DNA of 52,517 bases from Phaeoceros laevis (lineage: Eukaryota; Anthocerotophyta; Anthocerotopsida; Notothyladales): assembly GCA_049999765.1 (NCBI GenBank), contig JBNGIQ010009135.1, forward strand, positions 1 to 52,517. The letters run 5' to 3'. Below are positions 22,541 to 33,030 of this stretch, one piece after another. Position 1 is the first letter of the stretch; each line of letters starts with the position of its first letter. The notes under the pieces are model-generated. The model worked only from the letters and a program-made list of their open reading frames with translations, ran no database searches and was not told the DNA's origin. Made by a program: the position numbers and the translations under genes.

Positions 22541-22796
22541 GTGTGGTGTGATAGTATGTGAATTTTTTGAAGTGAGCATGTATGAGTATAGGTGAGGTGA
22601 GTCTTGTTTTGTAGGATAATAATACTTGTTGCTTGTATTATGTTTGGACGGATTGAGCACAGAACTTTTTTTTTCTAGTTATCGAATCTTTCGAGATTGT
22701 TTCCATTTGTTCAAGACATTTTTGAACTCTAACAACACATTCCTTGTTTCTTTTGTAGCAAATCGTGAACTCATTGTTAAGGGACTTTGATCGAAC

Positions 22797-25420
22797 ATGG
22801 ATAGTCCATTGGCAAGATTTGATGAGGAGGGGCACGAGGAATTCTTCGATATGTTGTTTGCAGAAAAGCCATTAAAGGAAAGGCTTTCTGAGGTTTTGAG
22901 TCACATGACACTCGAGGAATCAGAATCATACTCACAGAATTGGAAAGTAGCCAAGCACATTCAACGATTTGTTACATCCATGAAGGAAGCGATTGAAAGA
23001 GCCAAACTTTGTGACGAGACAGGTGTGGAAACAAAGAGACCGGTAAAAAAGATGGTGGACTTTCCTGAAGATATGGAGCTGGAAGAACCCGAAGAGTTGG
23101 ATGAAACTGAATATGATAGTGTCACTCACCCTGTTGTTCTAGGTGAGAGACAAGCGGCGTATACTGATGCTGATGATATCTTCATCATCAATTCTGTCAA
23201 GGAGTATGTTACAGCCTGTGCACTGGAGCGCAGTGAAATATCAGAAGAAAATTGGAGTGAGACATCACAACAGACAAACGTAATAGTGCAAGCGGAATCT
23301 ACCCGGGCAGCTCTACTTAATATGATACCAAGTGGTTATGCGAAGTTACATCTAGACTTCGATAAGCGTAGGGGAGATGGGTTTCACAGGACTCACCAGT
23401 GCCACTCTGCTGCTATAGTCTCTCGCAAGCGAAAAATGGATGCATTTGGAAGGTCAACATCAAAGCAATTTTTTGTGGGAGAGTACAAACATGGCATAAG
23501 TGCAGCACGTGCATATGATTTGTCGAATGTCAAGAGATATCTATGTGAAGTTGCCCAGGGACCTGGTATTATCCCCCCACCTATTGCGAACGGACGAGGC
23601 AGCACTATTCTGACCGAGCTCAATTTCCCGCCTGAGGTATACGCTAAGGAAATGGCGAAGCCGGATTTTTCGTTTATCACAAATTGGGTGTTTTGCAGTG
23701 AGTATTTGCGCACGCAGCAGTTGGACATCAATCGTGTAAACTGTCGACCATTCACTTACTACAGGGGAGTTTATCAGTATGCTTCCCCAAAAGTAGACAG
23801 TATCAAGTTTTTTGCTGAGTTGTATGTACGCTCAGCCAAGAGACGCTATGTGGTTGGCAACTTTGAAACTTCAGGGGAAGCTGCTCGGGCTTATGATGAG
23901 ACTCTGATAGAATATGGGCTTTTTCTAGAGCCTGGACTCACAGCTCATATTCCAAACTTCCCTTTGAAAGATTACTGGCACACAATTTTGGAGTTCGCAA
24001 AGAGGCATGCCGAACTCAATTTGTTTGCAATGAAAAATCCTCATTTGTTTGCACCGTGGGAAGATGAGGCAACAAGGGAAGAAGAGGGAGAAGCACAAGG
24101 GTTTGAGGAGGAGGNNNNNNNNNNNNNNNNNNNNNNNNNNNNNNNNNNNNNNNNNNNNNNNNNNNNNNNNNNNNNNNNNNNNNNNNNNNNNNNNNNNNNN
24201 NNNNNNNNNNNNNNGCAGGAGGACGAGGAGGCCAAGGAGAAGGAAGGGGAGGTGAACGAGAGAGAGCAGGAGCAGGAGCAGGAGGAAAGGGAAAGGCGAT
24301 GGAGGGGGACCTGTGGGTTGAGAGCAATGGCATGGCAGTGTGGGAGGATCCCGGTCCCAGCCAAGCTGTGGAAGATGAAGTAACAAGAGAAGAAGGAGGA
24401 GAAGCACAAGGGTTTGAGGAGGAGGAAAGAGAGGGAGGGGAAAAGGGAGGAGGAGATGCTTCCTNNNNNNNNNNNNNNNNNNNNNNNNNNNNNNNNNNNN
24501 NNNNNNNNNNNNNNNNNNNNNNNNNNNNNNNNNNNNNNNNNNNNNNNNNNNNNNNNNNNNNNNNAAAAGGGAGGGGAAGAGGAGCAAGAGGAGCACGAGG
24601 ACGAGGCAAAGGAGAAGGAAAGGGAGGTGAACGAGAGAGAGCAGGAGCAGGAGGAAAGGGAAAGGCGATGGAGGGGAACCTGCGGGATGAGAGCAATGGC
24701 ATGGCAGTGTGGGAGGATCCCGGTCCCAGCCAAGCTGTGGCCCCCGGTCACAACCAAGGAGGGGCCCCAATTCTTGAGCTGGAGGGGCCGGCGACGGGAC
24801 GAGGAAGGGGACGGGGACGAGGAAGGGGACGAGGACGCGGGAGAGGAAGAGGGAAAAGAGGAGAAGGAGGAGGACAGGGAGAGGGACATGAAACCTTAGA
24901 GGGGTATGGAACCTTAGAAGAAGGACAGGGAGAGGAACATGAAACCTTAGAGGAGCTGGAGGGGCCGGCGACGGGACGAGGAAGGAGACGGGGACGAGGA
25001 AGGGGACGGGGACGAGGAAGGGGACGAGGACGAGGGAGAGGAAGAGGGAAAAGAGGAGGAGAAGGAGGAGGACAGGGAGAGGGACATGAAACCTTAGAGG
25101 GGCATGGAAATGGAGGAGAAGGACAGGGAGAGGGACATGAAACCTTAGAGGGGCATGGAAATGGAGGAGGACGAGAAGGAGATGCAGAGGGATCCAGAGA
25201 GGGATCCGAAGAGGGAAATGGAAGGGAACGAGGACGGGGACAACAAGGAGGCGGGGGAGGAGACACACAGAAGGCAATAGAAGATGAAGTGAAACGACGC
25301 AGTGGCAACTCTTGTGAAAACTCGGGTGACTGCACTGAGGCAATTGCCAGCACTAGTGACAGTGCCAGCGACTATGAAGAGGTGAGCTCCGATGACTTGT
25401 ACAGCCCTAGCGGTAACTGA
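22797..25420 (+). CDS. Protein with two divergent AP2-like domains and an E-/RG-rich repeat tail
   Basis: Starts MDSPLARFDEEGHEEFFDML; no intron is evident. An acidic N-terminal third (EDMELEEPEELDETEYD) precedes two AP2-like units. Unit 1 (about 200-275) has FVGEYKHGISAARAYDLSNV and a later TELNFP. Unit 2 (about 319-390) has YYRGVYQYAS, VVGNFETSGEAARAYDETLI and IPNFPL. The order of YRGV, a G-(Y/F) strand end, AARAYD and NFP matches plant AP2 domains, and two units recall the AP2/ANT subfamily, but the DNA-contacting Arg/Trp positions are mostly changed. The tail alternates EEEGEAQGFEEE and SNGMAVWEDPGPSQA repeats with GRGRGRGRGR tracts and ends in an acidic SDSASDYEEVSSDDLYSPSGN. Two gaps interrupt the repeats. 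Frame comparison of the repeats shows one gene continuing to 25420. Probably nuclear and nucleic-acid binding. Confidence 0.75.
24115..24214. other. Assembly gap (100 N) inside the AP2-like gene
   Basis: The repeat frame on the right (AGGRGGQGEGRGGERE, SNGMAVWEDPG) is offset from the frame on the left. The true gap length should therefore equal 2 modulo 3 if the gene is intact. Reading straight through 100 N gives a false early stop at 24383. Confidence 0.9.
24465..24564. other. Assembly gap (100 N) inside the AP2-like gene
   Basis: The frame is consistent on both sides as drawn, and the flanking repeat matches the repeat around the previous gap. Tandem repeats of about 350 bp probably caused both gaps, so the tail may be longer than shown. 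Confidence 0.9.
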
Positions 25421-26820
25421 CTGAGTGATAGAAGCAGGCAAGTCCTCCACTTCTTTCGCTTTGAAGCACAAACAACCAGTGAGGGCAGTTGTCTTAATTT
25501 GACAGATATCACGTGCATCGTGAATTACATGCTGAACACCCACCTCATGTGGACTGCTAACTCCCGCCGGGCACCTACATCCATTAATTGATGAAAGTGG
25601 ACCTATTGTTTGCAAACTCAAGAGCTTGAAGGGTCCAACATCCTGGATAGGTAGGTCTGTTTGCACTTCCGTTCAGTTTGCGTCCATATGTACAGTGGTT
25701 TAGCCTGCTCAGTAGCTGCTGCAAACAGATCGTGAAGCAGTTTGGAGAAGCATTCGCGGCTCTGAGAAACAGCTCATGTGCATGCATAAGAGTCACAGCA
25801 CTTCCAGGCCGCCTCTTTTCTGATGCTACTGTAAGTGCCTTTCCAGGTAGAGGCCCTTGTAAATGGGGAAGAGTAAGAAAAATGTGAACTACAACTGTGC
25901 CTTCCAGTTGAAGCATTGCCTACAGTTGGTCTGACCAAGTCCACATGGAGGTCCCACAATGTGCACATCAGGATACAGCTTGCTTCCGGCCAAAGGCACC
26001 GAAAGAAGGGGGCACGGTCTTGCAACAGTTGTGAATACGTACGGAGATGAGAGAATGTTGTGGCCAGAAATTCGTGATCTGGAGAGACTCCCTATCACTC
26101 ACAGCCGTGTGGTTGGTCTTTTGAGTCCTGACGTTTGTCTAAAATTCATATGTTAATCATGAATTTATCTGTCATTCATGTATACACGTCTTCTGAAATC
26201 CTGCTGGTGGGCTTCATAGAATCATATTTGTGCTTTTTGTGCTCAATTTGACCTCAGAACATGCTTCCCTGAAGGGGGTTGGATCGATTGCGTAGCCACG
26301 GTAGAAAAGCTCGAGAAGCTTCCAGCTGACTACAGTAGGTCCATATCCACTGTCTTGAACCACCTGGGAAGTTACCAGCAACTTGCGGTAGCACATAAGA
26401 CGTGCATATTAATGCCGCGTGATATCATAACGAGGGGTTGCAATCCCCAAGTCAATGGTCCAGTAGCACCGCACGCCCCACGCGGATTGCACCCCACGCG
26501 GATTGCGGCGTAGCTGGCCCACACGTTCTTTCCACTACATCCGCTGCCTCAACTTGCGCAACTTTTCCGGCCTCCCTTTCCGAAAGTTCCGCACCAGCTC
26601 ATTGATAACATTCATCCTTGATAAATCTATGATTCTTCCTCCTTCCTGCTTCAGCTGCGGCAAATGTCCGCCTAGCCCTCCGTCTGAAGTCCCCCTTGAA
26701 GGCTCTCTCCCTCATGCCTCCTGACCGGCTCTTGCTCCTGAAATCTTCCAACATTCAGGAGCAAAGCAGCAGCCAGCGAGCTTCAGGCAGACCTAGCTAG
26801 CTATAGGGCTTTGAGCAGCC
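25421..26820. other. No gene recognised; a coding-looking minus frame
   Basis: The minus frame at 25584-25916 (110 codons) contains LHGPLPGKAL-like and NRPTYPGCWTLQALEF segments, and an adjacent frame has KLYPDVHIVGPPCGLGQTNC. These read as protein but I cannot name them or chain them by splice sites. The 3' end of the AP2-like gene and the promoter of the next CASP-like gene also lie here. Confidence 0.35.
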
Positions 26821-27876
26821 ATGGGAACGGGGCAAGGAGGCCAGGCCGGCCCTTACGCACCCGGGGTGGCACCGAATCCGCACCAGCAGCCCGCCGGCAA
26901 TGGCTCCTACGGCGGCACCGGGGTTCCAGCGGGCTTCGAAGGCATGGCATCGCCCTACTACCAATCCACCGGCGCAGGCAAGTCTAGCGCTGAGGTTTCC
27001 AGGACCACATTCAACCTCACCTTGGCGCTGCGCATCACGGCCGCGGTGCTATCGTTGATCTCCTTCAGTGTCGTCGCTTCTGCCAGTAAGGAGGGAATCT
27101 ACTACACCTCATCCTCTAGGTGGATTCTTACTAGCAGGGCCTTGCGCACCAGGTCCAACAAGTGAGTGCTGATTCTTCAGGCCATGGCCTCCAGATGTTC
27201 TAGATTCCCCTTTGCCAGCCAGCAAATTTATGTAGCTAGGTCTCCAGGCCCAGGTGTTGCTGTTTAGTGTCCCCCTAGCTAGGGCTGACCGAGGGGTGGC
27301 ATTTTTGCAGATTCTTGGTGGCCATAGGCGTGATTGTGTTCGTCTACCAGCTGGCGCAAATCCTGCTTTCCTGCTTGGAGAGGGCCCGCGCTATTACCTT
27401 CATGTCCGACTACGCTGGCACGCTCTCCACCTTCCTCTTGGACCAGGTATGGACTGACAATCGCATTGGAACGCCGATCCGAGAAGCTTCTCCGACAAGC
27501 ACGTTATTGAAGCTTCTTCTTCTTCTTCTTCCTCACTCTTCCAAAGGCTGGCAATTTTTGCAACATGGATATTAGGTGTTCAGAAGGGTGACCTGTCGCT
27601 GCTCACGATCCATTCTGAGCAGTGCCTGTGACTGGATGAATGTGGCCGCAGGTGCTGGCTTATTTGCTGTTCGCAGCGGGCGCGGCGGCGGCGGACCAAG
27701 CGGCCGCATACAGGCACGGTGACGGCACCGACAAAGTCAAGAACTGCCCCGCCGATTGGAACAGCTTCTGCGTGCAGTGGGAATCCGGGATCGCCATGGG
27801 CTTCTGCGCTTTCGCACCTATGGCTGTGCTGGCCTACATCTCCGTGTCCAGGCTCAACAAGCATTACAACAGCTGA
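26821..27876 (+). CDS. CASP-like (Casparian strip membrane domain) protein, paralog D
   Basis: Exons 26821-27161, 27311-27446 and 27652-27876 join to 233 residues, MGTGQGGQAGPY... to NKHYNS. A Gly/Pro-rich cytoplasmic N-terminus carries GVPAGFEGMASPYY, shared with B and C. The helices are TM1 at 67-88 with Arg71, TM2 at 114-135, TM3 at 151-171 with Asp158 (LLDQVLAYLLF), and TM4 at 205-225. Cys191 and Cys199 sit in the TM3-TM4 loop after the conserved RHGDGT motif. Intron 1 is phase 2 after RTRSNK and intron 2 is phase 0 after LLDQ, identical to the other three paralogs. Expected to be a plasma-membrane scaffold with four helices and both ends cytoplasmic. The coding sequence is clearly GC-richer than its flanks. 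Confidence 0.9.
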
Positions 27877-28485
27877 TCAAGAGGACCAGTCAATGATCAA
27901 ACAATCAATCCAAGCCGATCGCGATCCACATTCCGGATAATTGTCTTGGCATCTCTAGGAACTCTGCAGTCCTGCTTGCCGCGCAGGCCGAATGTTGAAG
28001 AAGACTACTGCCTTACGCGCAGCACGTCCCCCATTTCTGGGCCTTCACGCGAGATTTTGTTTCTTGCGACAGTAAGCAAGACGATATGACATCTGGCGGC
28101 ACGGACCTGGGCTAGACAGTAGTGTAGTGTACATCTTCACTAAAGATCACAATGCGATCGATGGCTTCGAAATAGACTAGTCATCATAGGGAGAGCGAGT
28201 CCTTTAGTCGTTGAGTAAATGTATACTCGAGGGCTGGCGAGATTTTCTACCATTCTTGTTCTAGACTAGACTACTAGAGTTAAGTCAAATACACTGGGGT
28301 GGCACAACCTGTCTTGTTAGGATGGTATTGGCACAACCTGTCTTCTTAGAATGGTCGCCTGGTAGCAACCCAGACTGGGAAGCCTGGCAGCCTGGAGTAG
28401 AAATGCAAACCACAAAGATCACCACTTTCTGCTATAGCTAAAACTCTCAGAATGAAGTTTCATCAGCATGAGCCCAAGAGACTTC
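27877..28485. other. No gene recognised
   Basis: 3' flank of the CASP-like gene. There is a short direct repeat (ggcacaacctgtctt, at 28301 and 28330) and nothing else supportable. Confidence 0.5.
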
Positions 28486-28670
28486 GGCCAGCAACTTCAC
28501 AACCAAGCGGGGAAACTTCCATGTGAACTCACTACAACCCCCGGTTGGCCAGCAACTTTACAACCAAGCGGGGAAACTTCCATGTGAACTCACTACAACC
28601 CCCGGTTGGCCAGCAACTTCACAACCAAGCGGAGAAACTTCCATGTGAACCCACTACAACCAGGGGGTGT
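28486..28670. repeat. Tandem repeat, 61-bp unit, about three copies
   Basis: The unit beginning ggccagcaacttcacaacca starts at 28486, 28547 and 28608. The copies are 95% or more identical; the third is truncated at its right end. Confidence 0.95.
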
Positions 28671-28676
28671 TGAGCT

Positions 28677-28855
28677 GGATGCGGACTCTACCTGGCTTTA
28701 GCAAAGCAACAATAAGGTATACAGTCACTCACTGGTAAGGTTGAACTTTAGATGCGTAGTTGAACTTTAGATGCGTACTCTACCTGGCTTTAGCAAAGCA
28801 ACAATAAGGTATGCAGTCACTGGTAAGGTTGAACTTTAGTAAATCGACCAAGCTT
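28677..28855 (-). repeat. Two 92-bp direct repeats carrying the tail of a SPRY-like domain
   Basis: The shared segment tctacctggctttagcaaag starts at 28687 and 28779. On the minus strand it reads VALLKPGRVRI, the last SPRY-like strand of the BTB-SPRY family (compare ALTKSGRVRIEL). This is therefore the duplicated 3' end of the pseudogene at 28870-30763. Confidence 0.75.
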
Positions 28856-28869
28856 TAGTTGAGGTGTAC

Positions 28870-30763
28870 CTTACCTTGGAGCATTGGTGGCCAAAACGAC
28901 GAGTGACCCATCATTGTGATTTTTTTTTTGTGACTTTTGGCGCTTTTACTTCGCCCGAAGATATTACAATAGAGGTTGAGGGTTTTTTTTGTTTCTCCCC
29001 TGTGGCTGGCAGCCCTAATCTAGCATGTTAAATCTAGCTACCAGCAATTTACTATGTTAAAGCACTTGTTCCTCCAAGCATTTTCGAGCATTACACATTT
29101 TAAGTAACTTGGCTTCCTGCCAAAGAAGAAATTGTGCATCAACTTCGGTTGAAAGGTTGCCCTTCAGCATGCTTCGGATAGTGGGAATGAAAATGTCTTC
29201 CATGCTTTGGACCGCGTGAATGATATGTCAGTCTATGAGTTGAAGGAACACCTCGACTTCCTTAGAGCGGTGCAAGTCCATCACCATGTCCGGCTGAGGA
29301 CTTCAATCCCACATATCACCTCCCACCACAAATCCTGCACTTCCGGCTCCTCCTTCGGGTAGTCCGGGAGGGCCGAGCCCTGAATGTGGACAGCAGTGTC
29401 CTCTAGAAATCTGTGGATGACCACTTTCGCGAGTGTCGGGTCTCGCCCGTGTGAATTCGTACTACAATGTATTTTCCCATTCAGGACCAGCTCAAGCAGA
29501 GGCTTCGCTCCCCCGGCTTCCCCCGCTTCCCCAAATCCTATTTTAAGGGGTATTCACACAAGCCATAACTCATTGCCATAGTGGCACGGGCACAAGCAAA
29601 CGATGAGGTGCCAGATGTGAGGCCCCCTGCACATTCTACCATAGCACTGTTTTCCTTGACCTCAAAATAACTATTGGGCTCCCATGGCCACTTCAACTAA
29701 TCCAGCTTTCGTGTCAGAACGGGCTTGACATCTTACAGTTGAAAGGAAGAGTGCATCAAGTATGATGTTGAGTGGTTCAATGATTTCCACCAATATAAGT
29801 GGGTGGATGCATTGAAGATCACACTTGACCAGCCTAACTCCAGCTTCTCAACCCATGTGTGCAGCTCCCGTACAACAGAGGGTTCAAGGGTGAGTCGGTC
29901 CCCGTTTTGACAAACTTATTACGTCCCACAAAAGACTCCCTCAAGGTCTTGAACGCCCCTGACAAATCCTTCTCATCGGGCAGACTGGCCCTGAGCACTT
30001 CTGCCGGCACAGACACCCTGGTGCAGGCCCAAAGCAGAATCCTTCGCAGCCTCAAGTACTTCTTGAGGGATGCGGTTCCTTGCTTTGAACTAGGTGTGGC
30101 AGCCAAGTAGAGAACAAATGCATGGACGCAGAGTTTGTTCAAGAAATCGATATCCATAGCCTCCAGCTTGCTTGCCATATCTCGAACCAAACCTGCAGCC
30201 CCTAAATCCACCATGCCCAAGACAGGCTTCTCCGGAGTGTCCACTTCTGCTGCAAACTGCATGAAACACCAAATTAAGAACTCCACAACGATATCTGTGT
30301 CTTCGAGTCCCTCCTTCACAGCAACTACCAATATGTGCATGACACACTTTTCCAAATTTTGGAGCATAATAAATCTCGACGCATGCAGGGTTTGGAATGC
30401 AGACACCAGTGTCAGAGCTAGCTTGCAATTGTTCTGGACTATCGTCCCTGTGTACAAATACTCCACTGTTGTGAGCATAGCTGGTGTGGTGATGTGGGGA
30501 AGGGGAATTTTTGTCAGCCTGCTTTCGCTCATCCCGTTGGTGAGCAGGCTTTTGAGCACAGAGGACCTGGCCACCAGCATCCAGCGGCAAGCATAGACCC
30601 TGCCACCATCGCTGCAAACAAACTGCACATCACTGCACTCAGGATTGTTGACCAAGGCACGCAGATTCTGTATCAGCAATTGGCTGTCTTTAAGCTGAAC
30701 CAGATCTGCTTCAGTCGGCAGACTCACAAGCACATTAGCTTTGGACGGAGGCTCCCCCATCAT
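28870..30763 (-). pseudogene. BTB / BACK-like / SPRY-like gene, copy 1 (disrupted)
   Basis: The open part encodes MMGEPPSKAN..., a BTB/POZ domain (PECSDVQFVCSDGGRVYA, ARSSVLKSLLTNGMSESRL, TTVEYLYTGTI), a helical region (LKKYLRLRRILLWAC) and stops at 29834. Comparison with the copies at 48.4 and 51.3 kb shows why. A one-base deletion in the segment equivalent to ESPVEPCVVQE breaks the frame, and a second single-base loss follows after LGWSSV. The start of the SPRY-like domain is recognisable to about 29557. Then about 600 unrelated bases intervene (28930-29545), and a last SPRY piece (RRFGHQCSKVR) appears at 28870-28912. The conserved MGEPP start is used here; an upstream ATG at 30886 is also in frame. 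A PPR relic lies beyond its start on the other strand. Confidence 0.8.
28920..29545 (-). mobile_element. Insertion of coding-derived sequence ending in poly(A)
   Basis: It interrupts the SPRY-like part of BTB copy 1. On the minus strand it reads as protein for over 70 codons (LAKVVIHRFLEDTAVHIQGS, YPKEEPEVQDLWWEVICGIE), then in another frame (PDMVMDLHRSKEVEVFLQLI, KGNLSTEVDAQFLLWQEA), and ends in a run of ten A. That resembles a decayed retrocopy of an mRNA. I do not recognise the parent gene. Target-site duplications are not clear. Confidence 0.45.
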
Positions 30764-30959
30764 GGAGTGTCTCGACAAAGACTCTGCCATCACTCCCGGA
30801 GTAGTGTATGTCAACATACACTGGTGTGCTCTCTGACCCAGATGTGTCCCTATTGCTGAGTTGTCGAGCTCTCTTAGACTATACATTGCATTCCAAGCCA
30901 AGTTTTAATAGGGTAACTTCCCCATCTGCAACTATGAATTCCAAGTTGGGAGTTCTAAT

Positions 30960-31760
30960 TCTGATTGGCCGGACGGGATATGCTGGAAACGGAATGCAGG
31001 CTTGGGGGGTTGGCAATTGTTCTTTACGGATGGTCAGCAAGCCCTCAGTGTATGGTCGAGGATGCATGCATATCTGTGGCCGCAGAATGTTTGACAGACT
31101 GCCAGGCATGAATGTTTTAACATGGACTGCGATGATGCTCAACAAGGAACAGACCCATCAGGAAGCGCTTGTCGGCATGGGCCACTGCATGCAAGGAAGA
31201 AGGGCTCTCTACGAGTTCCCGATTCCCTTACAGTTAAGAATGTGCCTCTTGCAGTCATGTGGCATTTTAGACCTGCGTAGGAGCTCTGCATCAGGGCCCG
31301 GCATCAGCTCGAAAGCTTGCGGCCTCATGCGCACATGGAAGAAAAAGGACTGCAAGCTGAGATGTTTACGGGCTTCAGCTTGGTGAACACGGGGCAAAAG
31401 TGCGATATCTAGGTTAGAGGATGCTCGCAGACTTTTTGAGGGACTTCCAGACAGGGACTCTGGCACACGGAGCGCAGTGATAATTGCAGGTCATGCCCAG
31501 CAGATGCGTCAGGAAGGTCTGCTGAGTCCTTACAGTAATATGCAACAGCAGTGCCTTGCTCCTCCAGATTCTGTTGCATGTGTATGCATCCTGCAGGCAT
31601 GTGAAATTGTAGGAAGTGTACCCCTGGGAAAGCTGCTCTATTGAAAGGTTGAGGAGCAGGAAATAAAGCCCATATGCACGCTGTGGAGGGGACTGAACTT
31701 GGTAGATGAGTATGTGAACTGTGGAAGCATATAAAGTCAATGCATGTCAGGTTTTTGACT
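30960..31760 (+). pseudogene. PPR protein pseudogene
   Basis: Frames on the plus strand keep PPR signatures in order, with stops and shifts between them: CGRRMFDRLPGMNVLTWTAMM, then LQLRMCLLQSCGILDL, then RLEDARRLFEGLPDRDS, AGHAQQMRQEGL, and DSVACVCILQACEIVGSV. This is the pattern of a plant organellar PPR protein of the PLS type. No intact frame exceeds a few repeats. It starts about 200 bases from BTB copy 1 on the opposite strand. Confidence 0.75.
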
Positions 31761-32411
31761 CATTGACTGAATCATTTGCGTCATGGCGTGTCTTGCTGGT
31801 TGAGTTTACCTGCCAAGGAGGTGTTAGAACTTGAGCCTTGCTTGACAAGGAGGCATCAATTGGTCACTCTTGTGGGAACACACAGGTACAGGCTAGCGCT
31901 CGTGAACACATGTGAAAGAAGAGAGCTCAGTTACAAGCACCTGGTGGGCGCTGATGCGATGCAAAAGTGAGTACATGGTGCGGTCAACAGCTTCTCTCAT
32001 GATCAACAAACATCTGCACAACCTAGCACTTGTCCATGTGCCTGGCTTCTGAATCAGCACTTGTAAATCAGCACAAAGCGAGGGAACTTGGAACAAAAAC
32101 GTCCAGATCTCTACAAGAACTTCGGATCATGTGCCATATGCCTGATTAGCTTTCAATCTCTAATCGATGATAAAAAAAATGTTTTAATCAAGAGCAGGTT
32201 ACGCACTGCTGGCTCTACCATGAACCCAAAGTGTTTCTGGTTGATAGGTAATGACAAGCACATGTATGTCCCTGCTTATGGAGCATGGCATCTTGAGCAG
32301 CTCTGGCTAGGAAGTTGGCACACTAGTCAGTGACTTCAGGGAGGCTTCAAATTTGCGTCGACAGTGATATCCAGGCCACGTGGAGCACGCCTACCTAGGG
32401 ACAGGCGGACC
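31761..32411. other. No gene recognised
   Basis: Short frames only. No domain, RNA or repeat is seen. Confidence 0.5.
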
Positions 32412-32609
32412 TCACCAGAACAAAAAGCAACTATCATCGGACTCGTTTGCCCAAAGGCCTAGGTCTGCAGCTGTCTGAGTGGCTAGCGCTCCTTCCCCTG
32501 TCAACTCGAGTCCTGTAAATATTGCGAAAAACGAGTCCTGCATTGCGAAAAACTGCTCGTCTAGTGTCAAGCCCTTGAAAGATGCAACATTTACCAGGAT
32601 TGCGTCCAT
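32412..32609 (-). CDS. Hypothetical 65-residue protein or exon
   Basis: Starts MDAILVNVASFKGLTLDEQF and ends SDDSCFLFW. It is acidic with a hydrophobic middle (FFAIFTGLELTGEGALATQT). The frame stays open further upstream, and a short direct repeat (gactcgtttttcgcaat type) lies inside. I do not recognise it. It could be the last exon of a gene whose other exons I cannot see. Confidence 0.25.
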   Translation of the reverse strand: MDAILVNVASFKGLTLDEQFFAMQDSFFAIFTGLELTGEGALATQTAADLGLWANESDDSCFLFW

Positions 32610-32713
32610 CCTTGACCTGACGGCGGCATCAGAAGAGCAAGTCGTGATAATTACCAAGGTAAGGTAGGACAACTTAAAATGTAGGTGTTTCTCGATAACA
32701 TGAGTATTCTGAA

Positions 32714-32787
32714 CGACCACAGTGGGAGTCGAACCCACGACCTTTTGATCCGAAGTCAAACGCGCTAATCCACTGCGCTATGCGGTC
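32714..32787 (-). tRNA. tRNA-Arg (anticodon TCG)
   Basis: 74 bases on the minus strand start GACCGCATAGCGCAGTGG and end with discriminator G, with no encoded CCA. The acceptor stem GACCGCA pairs with TGTGGTC (one G-U pair). The D arm is GCGCAGTGGATTAGCGC. The anticodon stem TTTGA/TCAAA has loop CTTCGGA, giving TCG. The T arm is GTGGG-TTCGACT-CCCAC. A and B boxes are intact and there is no intron. It looks functional. Confidence 0.96.
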
Positions 32788-32910
32788 ATTCCTGTCACCA
32801 AGGTGACAAGAGCATGTTCAACTTTAAATAATGGGGCTTGATTCATCTAAGCGTGGCTTGTGGAGCCATGCAAGTCGAGCGCGCTAATCAGGTCAACTAC
32901 AGAAACGGAG

Positions 32911-33030
32911 AGAGGCCGGGGACCGTTAAAAGCGTGGGATTGACGGGGTAGGCGTAGCCCGTCTTTACTCTTTACCCATTATCGTGGACACCACGGGTCA
33001 CGGGAACTACTTCTGTTGTTGTGTACATTG
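32911..33030 (+). repeat. Dispersed repeat R1, copy 1
   Basis: About 110 bases (ccggggaccgttaaaagcgt, gtaggcgtagcccgtcttta, tacccattatcgtggacacc) recur at 39861-40015 at about 90% identity. The second copy carries about 35 extra bases near its right end. There is no coding potential. Confidence 0.85.

Noticed and set aside
23925-25343. Very long minus-strand ORF (about 470 codons, Leu/Pro/Ser-rich) opposite the AP2-like gene
   Set aside because: It is the antisense of the Glu- and Arg-Gly-rich repeats. Its composition follows from purine-rich repeats on the other strand, and it has no domain.
28486-28670. 61-bp repeats as a CRISPR-like array
   Set aside because: The repeats are directly adjacent without spacers, and the host is a eukaryote.
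32866-32882. atgcaagtcgagcg, resembling a conserved 16S rRNA segment
   Set aside because: Only about 14 bases match and nothing rRNA-like surrounds it. A chance match.
32881-32890. gcgcgctaatc, shared with the D arm of the nearby tRNA-Arg
   Set aside because: The match ends after 11 bases and no tRNA fold can be made.
32921-33000. Repeat R1 as a 5S-rRNA-derived element (gttaaaagcgtggg against gttaagcgtgcttggg)
   Set aside because: The similarity covers only part of box A; the intermediate element and box C are absent.
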